A stretch of DNA of 7,362 nt, from assembly GCA_964545345.1 (NCBI GenBank), contig CAZJFE010000031.1:1-7362 (forward strand), read 5' to 3'. The first letter of the stretch is position 1. Every line of letters starts with the position of its first letter. Source of the stretch: JAUSKF01 sp964545345 (GTDB lineage: Bacteria > Patescibacteriota > Minisyncoccia > UBA6257 > WO2-44-18). Of this stretch, positions 1 to 3,166 are shown in pieces. The position numbers were made by a program, and so were the translations under genes. Below the pieces are notes generated by a model. The model saw only the letters and a list, made by a program, of their open reading frames with translations, was not told the origin of the DNA and did not search any database.

Positions 1-70
1 CCGCGTCTTCGTATCCCGAATAGGTATGCACGGCAAACCACTGCCGCTCTTTGTTAGTTTCTCCTGGCAT
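1..70 (-). CDS. nusG: Transcription termination/antitermination factor NusG, N-terminal fragment
   Basis: Only the first 23 codons are in the window; the gene continues past position 1. They read MPGETNKERQWFAVHTYSGY followed by EDA. The W-[FY]-A-V-H-T-Y-S-G-Y-E motif is the hallmark first beta strand of the NusG NGN domain, which contacts the RNA polymerase clamp and links transcription to translation or Rho. The ATG at 68-70 lies 4 bp after the secE stop, the classic secE-nusG order. No Shine-Dalgarno precedes it, so translation is probably coupled to secE. The purine run just inside the gene has no usable start codon after it, so this ATG is the best choice. The fragment is short, but gene order and motif agree. 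Confidence 0.93.
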   Translation of the reverse strand, partial: MPGETNKERQWFAVHTYSGYEDA

Positions 71-74
71 AAAG

Positions 75-257
75 TTAAATTATTTTACCGAGCAAGAAGG
101 TGAAGATGGTATCCAGAACGCCTAGCACCATAGCTACCCCAACCGAAAAAACGATGACGATCATCGTTAACCGCATAGTTTCTGAAAAAGTGGGCCAATT
201 AACTCGGGTGAACTCCTGCCTCGCCTCCTGCCAAAAGGTTTGTACTTTACTTAACAT
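75..257 (-). CDS. secE: Preprotein translocase subunit SecE
   Basis: A 60-residue protein, the usual length for the short single-span form of SecE. SecE is the clamp-like subunit of the SecYEG channel in the inner membrane. Residues 1-29 form the amphipathic surface helix, with the conserved pattern E-[FL]-x-[RK]-V-x-W-P-[ST]-x-x-E (E15 to E26, including N20-W21-P22). Residues 30-56 form one hydrophobic transmembrane helix. nusG follows 4 bp downstream on the same strand, the near-universal bacterial arrangement. The ATG at 255-257 sits about 8 nt after a -10 box, with no Shine-Dalgarno, so the message should be leaderless. Confidence 0.95.
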   Translation of the reverse strand: MLSKVQTFWQEARQEFTRVNWPTFSETMRLTMIVIVFSVGVAMVLGVLDTIFTFLLGKII

Positions 258-265
258 TAATAGTC

Positions 266-294
266 ATTGTATCTTAAAACCTCAAAAAAATCAA
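266..294 (-). promoter_or_regulatory. secE-nusG promoter
   Basis: Reading the minus strand, TTGATT (289-294) and TACAAT (266-271) are separated by exactly 17 bp, matching the sigma-70-type pattern. Transcription would begin around 257-259, at or within 2 nt of the secE ATG. The -35 box overlaps the foot of the upstream gene's terminator stem by 2 bp, so termination and initiation share DNA here. Confidence 0.75.
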
Positions 295-315
295 GCCCTC
301 GTGGAGCGAGGGCTT
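284..315 (-). terminator. Intrinsic terminator of the 214-residue hypothetical gene
   Basis: On the minus strand a 9-bp perfect stem (307-315 with 293-301) encloses a 5-nt loop. It is followed by G, A and seven Ts (284-290). It lies 24 bp after the stop codon of the gene at 339-983 and fits a factor-independent terminator. Its T-tract falls inside the spacer of the secE promoter. Confidence 0.85.
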
Positions 316-338
316 GGTGTAAATAATTCGGCTTTGCG

Positions 339-983
339 CTAGGCGGCTGCGTCGTGAACGGCAAGGAAACGCATATCCGTCTCCCAGCAACAGTCATCAA
401 CATACAAATCAAGAGTCCTCTCGGATACTCCGCCTCCAAGCACGGGGAAATATCGGTCAGACTCCCGGTTGTTATTATTGGAATCCTCACAAACAGAGCC
501 AAGCGCCGCGATCCTAAACTCCCTTTGCTTATCGGGATAAACGATGCCGAAAGCCAGTAACTCCCAAATCGTAGCCGGACGAAGACCTCGCTCCTTAAGG
601 GAGGCGACAATATCTTCAATATCACCATCCATAGGAAGTTCAACTAGTTCCATCAGTAATTCCTTTTTAAGATTGCGGGGCGGCGGAAACGGAAAGCGAT
701 CTCCGGTGATATCTTCATCAACATGGTCATACTTTCCGGCCGCGATAAGATCCTGCAGCGAGATACTCCAGACCATCATCATCTTGAAAAGATTGCTAGT
801 CCCCTGCTTGATTTCCACGATCATCCTGGCAAATCTTTCAATCAGCGGCTGGCCTGCAGGCTCCGCCAGCTCGCGCACATCGTCGTAAGAGCCACCGGCT
901 TTTTCAACCGCCACCATCAGCGAAGCGACGATTTGCATCGCCACCTCAACCCCGTTCGCCGTCTTGTTGGGCTGATCGGACAT
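339..983 (-). CDS. Hypothetical protein, possible CPR-associated family with a C-terminal REFRIAALGS-type motif
   Basis: A 214-residue soluble protein with no signal peptide or transmembrane segment. The N-terminal half is helical (residues 10-60, including PLIERFARMIVE). A hydrophobic Met-rich stretch follows at 64-80. The C-terminal half (about 128-211) holds GLRPATIWELLAFGIVYP, then KQREFRIAALGS (152-163), an Asn-rich loop (168-172), and an ending with W200 and RFLAV (205-209). From memory, a pattern like ELLAF...YP..QREF.I.ALGS...RFLAV recurs in uncharacterised Parcubacteria-type proteins; I know no function for it. The ATG at 981-983 is supported by an AGGAGG site 7 nt upstream and a near-consensus promoter. 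The gene is monocistronic, with its own terminator before secE. Confidence 0.85.
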   Translation of the reverse strand: MSDQPNKTANGVEVAMQIVASLMVAVEKAGGSYDDVRELAEPAGQPLIERFARMIVEIKQGTSNLFKMMMVWSISLQDLIAAGKYDHVDEDITGDRFPFPPPRNLKKELLMELVELPMDGDIEDIVASLKERGLRPATIWELLAFGIVYPDKQREFRIAALGSVCEDSNNNNRESDRYFPVLGGGVSERTLDLYVDDCCWETDMRFLAVHDAAA

Positions 984-990
984 TTTATCT

Positions 991-996
991 CCTCCT
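991..996 (-). promoter_or_regulatory. Shine-Dalgarno site of the 214-residue gene
   Basis: AGGAGG on the minus strand, 7 nt before the ATG at 983. It fixes the start of the hypothetical gene and contrasts with the absence of such a site at secE. Confidence 0.85.
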
Positions 997-1026
997 AGTT
1001 TTTTGAATCAACAATAAGCTGGCGGG

Positions 1027-1056
1027 ATTATATCACGCTGGCCGGATCGGTGTCAA
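1027..1056 (-). promoter_or_regulatory. Strong promoter of the 214-residue gene
   Basis: Both boxes match the sigma-70 consensus exactly: TTGACA (1051-1056) and TATAAT (1027-1032), spaced by 18 bp. A TGA just before the -10 gives an extended -10 element. Predicted initiation is near 1020, leaving a leader of about 37 nt that contains the Shine-Dalgarno. It is back-to-back with the plus-strand promoter at 1080. Confidence 0.88.
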
Positions 1057-1065
1057 AACAAAAAA

Positions 1066-1079
1066 ATCGGCGGTTTTTA
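1066..1079 (+). repeat. Half-terminator remnant at the left edge of the small-gene array
   Basis: ATCGGCGG plus a T-run repeats the right arm and U-tract of the terminators at 1374, 1655, 2302 and 2879, and it runs directly into a -35 box as they do. The matching left arm is missing, so no hairpin forms and it cannot terminate by itself. I read it as a broken copy of the same junction element. Confidence 0.5.
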
Positions 1080-1109
1080 TTGACATACTACTGTGGAAAG
1101 ATTTACCAT
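1080..1109 (+). promoter_or_regulatory. Promoter of the 75-residue gene (cassette 1)
   Basis: TTGACA (1080-1085), an 18-bp spacer and TACCAT (1104-1109), which keeps the important T-A-x-x-A-T positions. Initiation is expected near 1116, 22 nt before the ATG at 1138. This rules out the in-frame GTG at 1093 as the start. Confidence 0.65.
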
Positions 1110-1137
1110 CAGACCAGAACTTCAACTAAGGACGCGT

Positions 1138-1365
1138 ATGCCAAGAAAAGCAGATCACAAGCCGGTCGGGAAGAAAAAGCGTTCGTGGCCTTTGACTAAA
1201 GTTACAGAGAAAATGCGCGCAAGGTGGCGGCAAGAAGCAAGAGAATCAATCGCCAAGCTTGATCCAAAGAAAATGCAAGATGGCGGTTTCTTCGGAGCGC
1301 CGGGCTGGTGCAAGGCCTGCGACCGCGGCGAAGAACACACGCATACATTTAAGATTCCGGAATAG
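1138..1365 (+). CDS. Small basic hypothetical protein with a CxxC...HxH motif
   Basis: A 75-residue protein I do not recognise. The N-terminal 45 residues are highly basic and probably helical (KKKRSW at 12-17, then MRARWRQEARESIAKL at 26-41). Next comes a Gly/Phe turn (GGFFGAPGW, 49-57), then C58-x-x-C61 and H67-x-H69, four residues that could bind one metal ion. The basic region would suit nucleic-acid or ribosome contact, but that is inference. The open frame extends upstream to a GTG at 1093, but I chose ATG 1138 because AAGGA (1128-1132) lies 5 nt upstream and the promoter's -10 falls after 1093. First gene of the four-cassette array; monocistronic, with its own terminator. Confidence 0.75.
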   Translation: MPRKADHKPVGKKKRSWPLTKVTEKMRARWRQEARESIAKLDPKKMQDGGFFGAPGWCKACDRGEEHTHTFKIPE

Positions 1366-1373
1366 AAAAAATT

Positions 1374-1407
1374 ACCGCTGCGACCTAGTCCCGGCGGTTT
1401 TTTATTT
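1374..1407 (+). terminator. Terminator of cassette 1
   Basis: A 7-bp stem (1374-1380 with 1392-1398, one G-U pair), a C/C mismatch, and three more pairs (1382-1384 with 1388-1390) close a CTA loop. Six Ts follow (1398-1403). The right arm and T-tract match the other cassette terminators, but the left arm and loop differ. It ends 4 bp before the next -35 box. Confidence 0.8.
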
Positions 1408-1410
1408 AAG

Positions 1411-1439
1411 TTGACGAAACATATATTTATTTATAGAAT
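1411..1439 (+). promoter_or_regulatory. Promoter of the 60-residue gene (cassette 2)
   Basis: TTGACG (1411-1416), a 17-bp AT-rich spacer and TAGAAT (1434-1439). Predicted initiation is around 1446, about 23 nt before the ATG. It directly follows the cassette 1 terminator. Confidence 0.75.
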
Positions 1440-1468
1440 CAGTCCTAGTTCAAACCAAGGAGATAGTT

Positions 1469-1651
1469 ATGCGCAGGAATCATTCGGGAACTGGTGGAGA
1501 AGATGCCATCAACGACATGCTAGATTTCCTAGACAGAGAGATCAAGGAAAACAAAGAGAAAAAGAACCGGGAAGCAGTCAAAGCCCTACGAGAAGCTAAG
1601 GCCAGAGCTCTGGACATCCAAGGTGCCGCCCGAGGTGGATTTTACAAATAA
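1469..1651 (+). CDS. Small charged helical hypothetical protein
   Basis: A 60-residue protein of unknown function. After a short Gly-rich N-terminus (HSGTGG), residues 11-50 are almost entirely Asp, Glu, Lys, Arg, Ala and Leu and should form one long amphipathic helix or a helical hairpin. The end is a flexible ARGGFYK tail. It has no Cys and no membrane segment. The ATG is fixed by AAGGAGA (1457-1463), 5 nt upstream. The promoter at 1411 and terminator at 1655 frame it exactly, which supports a real gene despite its size. A longer overlapping frame opening at 1411 begins at the -35 box and is not the gene. A small adaptor or nucleic-acid-binding helix is possible, but nothing shows it. Confidence 0.72.
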   Translation: MRRNHSGTGGEDAINDMLDFLDREIKENKEKKNREAVKALREAKARALDIQGAARGGFYK

Positions 1652-1654
1652 CCG

Positions 1655-1689
1655 AACCGCCGAGACATGATCTCGGCGGTTTTTTATTT
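1655..1689 (+). terminator. Terminator of cassette 2 (repeat copy)
   Basis: An 11-bp perfect stem (1655-1665 with 1671-1681) with loop CATGA, then a T-run. It differs from the copy at 2302 by one base in the loop (G for A). It begins 3 bp after the stop codon, and its T-rich tail touches the -35 box at 1690. Confidence 0.92.
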
Positions 1690-1718
1690 TTGACAATCCT
1701 GTCGTTTTGTTATAAAGT
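1690..1718 (+). promoter_or_regulatory. Promoter of the 181-residue gene (cassette 3)
   Basis: TTGACA (1690-1695) grows straight out of the previous terminator's T-tract. With a 17-bp spacer the -10 is TAAAGT (1713-1718); the overlapping TATAAA (1711-1716) would give 15 bp. Initiation is expected near 1725. Confidence 0.7.
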
Positions 1719-1751
1719 AGCTCTCAGCAACTTATCAGGAGCATGTAGACA

Positions 1752-2297
1752 ATGTTTGGCGACATAGGGAACAAGGCGAAGCAAGCTGTCGGCGAGATTA
1801 AGAAAAAAACCGAAGCACAGAGCAATTTGATTGAAATCAATCGGGTGATCAAAAGACTAGAAAGCTCCCCCTCAGATTTTTCATGGACCGGATACGAACC
1901 TGGCGGGCGTCGTATGTATTACTATGGATTTTTGAGCCCGAGTTTCAAGCTTGGGCCTTTGAAAAAATTGGGGCGTGAGAAATACCTCTCTGATGTTCCT
2001 CATGATAAAGTGGTCTTTATCTGCGACCCGGAAAAACGGAAACGCTATCCTAAATTCCAGGATAATCGCTTTGTCAGTGACATCACGCAAGTTAAACATC
2101 ATCTCTGCCCTGAATGCTCCAAAAAACACCCGTTGATCATGAAGTGCGAAGAGAAAAACGACTACTACGGAGAAAATGTCTTCTCCGAACCTTGGTATAC
2201 GTTTGTGCTAATCTGCCCCGTTAAGGCAGCAATCGTAACCGTGTTGCAACCGACGCAAGCGATCATTTTTCATAACGTCAGAAAAAAGAAAAAATAG
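1752..2297 (+). CDS. Hypothetical protein with CPEC zinc-type motif
   Basis: A 181-residue protein I do not recognise. Residues 1-40 are a charged helix (GNKAKQAVGEIKKKTEAQ). The middle is rich in Tyr and basic residues (RRMYYYGF at 53-60). C119-P-E-C122 with nearby H126 and C132, plus C91 and C155, could form a zinc site. The hydrophobic stretch 150-172 is broken by Cys, Pro and polar residues and looks like core strands rather than a membrane helix. The end is a KKKK tail. An AGGAG site (1737-1741) stands 10 nt before the ATG, a rather long gap that contains an ATG-TAG pair. The gene has its own promoter and terminator, and a composition like its cassette neighbours. Confidence 0.78.
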   Translation: MFGDIGNKAKQAVGEIKKKTEAQSNLIEINRVIKRLESSPSDFSWTGYEPGGRRMYYYGFLSPSFKLGPLKKLGREKYLSDVPHDKVVFICDPEKRKRYPKFQDNRFVSDITQVKHHLCPECSKKHPLIMKCEEKNDYYGENVFSEPWYTFVLICPVKAAIVTVLQPTQAIIFHNVRKKKK

Positions 2298-2301
2298 CCC
2301 C

Positions 2302-2338
2302 AAACCGCCGAGACATAATCTCGGCGGTTTTTTATTTT
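2302..2338 (+). terminator. Terminator of cassette 3 (repeat copy)
   Basis: A 12-bp perfect stem (2302-2313 with 2319-2330) with loop CATAA, followed by a T-run. Over about 35 nt it matches the copy at 2880-2914 except for one base. Its tail merges into the -35 box of the next promoter. Confidence 0.93.
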
Positions 2339-2364
2339 ACATATACGAACTTTTATATTAAAAT
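2336..2364 (+). promoter_or_regulatory. Promoter of the 160-residue gene (cassette 4)
   Basis: TTTACA (2336-2341), a 17-bp spacer and TAAAAT (2359-2364). The first three bases of the -35 overlap the T-rich tail of the terminator. Initiation near 2371 leaves a leader of about 40 nt with a strong Shine-Dalgarno. Confidence 0.72.
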
Positions 2365-2410
2365 CTCAACAGTTTCTTAACGCCTTTTTTACAGAGAAAA
2401 AGGAGGCAAT

Positions 2411-2893
2411 ATGGGTCAGGAAAATTACGTCAGCGATCAGCAGGTCGCTGGCGTTCCGGTCAAACCAGGAGTAGGTATTCTCCGAAGAATAAAGAACTGG
2501 ATAGGCAACAAGCTGAGAGAAGACGACTGCATGTCCTGCGGAGATAGCTTCCTTTGGAAAAAGCAAATCTTGCATTGTGGGTACATCTGGGCCCAACTAG
2601 AACCCTCGCCAGAAATGCCATATGGCGGGATGGGTATGCACATGTCTATTATATTGTGCGAGGAATGCGTTCAAAAACAGACCATAATTTTAGATCCTGA
2701 AAAAGTTCTTAAGCCCTATCAACCTTTTGTTAATAGAAACCCATCCTCTCGGCAGGATTGGCAAAAACTGGTAGAAACCATGAGGAAACATAATTTCTCC
2801 CTTAATGCCATGCAGGAGGAGCAAGATCGCTTAATTAAGATGTGGGGCGAGATGACGAAAGATCACTTCAGCGACTGGACCGCCGAGACATAA
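2411..2893 (+). CDS. Hypothetical protein with two CxxC knuckles
   Basis: A 160-residue protein of unknown function. A polar N-terminus leads to a basic amphipathic stretch (GILRRIKNWIGNKLRE, 22-37). C40-M-S-C43 and C83-E-E-C86, 40 residues apart, are the arrangement of a split four-Cys zinc ribbon; C56 lies between them. A Met/Gly-rich turn (MPYGGMGMHM) precedes the second pair. Residues 113-150 look helical. AAGGAGG with 5 nt spacing fixes the ATG. The last four codons (TAET) and the TAA stop lie inside the terminator hairpin, with the stop in its loop, so the C-terminus is partly dictated by the terminator sequence. Zinc binding is inferred from the Cys spacing alone. Confidence 0.8.
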   Translation: MGQENYVSDQQVAGVPVKPGVGILRRIKNWIGNKLREDDCMSCGDSFLWKKQILHCGYIWAQLEPSPEMPYGGMGMHMSIILCEECVQKQTIILDPEKVLKPYQPFVNRNPSSRQDWQKLVETMRKHNFSLNAMQEEQDRLIKMWGEMTKDHFSDWTAET

Positions 2894-2913
2894 TCTCGGT
2901 GGTTTTTTATTTT
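2879..2913 (+). terminator. Terminator of cassette 4 (repeat copy, overlaps the CDS end)
   Basis: A 10-bp stem (2879-2888 with 2894-2903) with one G-U pair, loop CATAA and six Ts (2903-2908). It is the same element as at 1655 and 2302. Unlike those, it overlaps the coding region, and the loop's TAA (2891-2893) is the stop codon. Confidence 0.9.
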
Positions 2914-2930
2914 AAAAAGCGCGACGCGCT
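2911..2930 (-). terminator. Possible terminator for minus-strand transcription from gyrB
   Basis: On the minus strand a short GC-rich hairpin (five pairs, 2918-2922 with 2926-2930, GTC loop) runs into five Ts, then AAAATAAA. It is the first terminator-like element after the gyrB stop, about 230 nt downstream. That would give gyrB mRNA a long 3' tail antisense to the candidate RNA. Confidence 0.5.
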
Positions 2931-2956
2931 ACCTACTTAGCCAACCACCCCCTCAA

Positions 2957-3166
2957 ATAGGTACTGCTTTTCCTGTAGCAACCATAAGCGGAGGTTAATC
3001 ATAAAACAATGAATGTAGGGAATATTTTTGGTTATTAAATTAGCCGGGCGGAAAACCGAGCATAATTGCTCGGGGAAACGGGACCCGACTAATTTATCCC
3101 AAAAATAGACCGGAGTGAATTGGCTTTATCTAACCGGAGCGGGTTGCAAGAAAAAGCAGTACCTAT
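2957..3166 (+). ncRNA. Candidate structured non-coding RNA, about 210 nt
   Basis: This stretch has no plausible gene but folds into a single long rod. Stems: P1, 15 perfect bp (2957-2971 with 3152-3166); P2, 6 bp (2978-2983 with 3142-3147); P3, 5+5 bp (2993-2997 with 3131-3135; 3001-3005 with 3125-3129); P4, 9 bp (3023-3031 with 3099-3107); P5, 8 bp (3036-3043 with 3089-3096); P6, 4 bp (3045-3048 with 3084-3087); P7, 7 bp with a TAAT loop (3056-3062 with 3067-3073). Internal loops are rich in A and G on the plus strand, typical of the functional sense, so I favour plus. I see no clear promoter and no U-run after P1. It lacks the RNase P, tmRNA and SRP hallmarks. Size and multi-stem layout make the raiA motif one candidate, but I cannot confirm that from memory. 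Its 3' arm overlaps the end of gyrB. Confidence 0.6.

Noticed and set aside
1093..1137. GTG start that would lengthen the 75-residue protein to 90 residues
   Set aside because: The promoter's -10 lies at 1104-1109, so the transcript begins after 1093. ATG 1138 has a well-spaced Shine-Dalgarno.
1411..1599. A 62-residue frame opening at TTG 1411 and overlapping the 60-residue gene
   Set aside because: Its first codons are the -35 box. It has no Shine-Dalgarno and ends in low-complexity text out of frame with the supported gene.
2957..3166. RNase P RNA, tmRNA or SRP RNA
   Set aside because: I see no P4 core of RNase P, no alanyl-tRNA-like ends or resume codon region of tmRNA, and no SRP GGAAGGAAGCA-type tip.
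2957..3166. Structured RNA on the minus strand (gyrB 3' UTR)
   Set aside because: The terminator at 2911-2930 would suit it, but its unpaired regions would be U/C-rich, unlike typical functional RNA loops. It is kept as a weaker alternative, not excluded.
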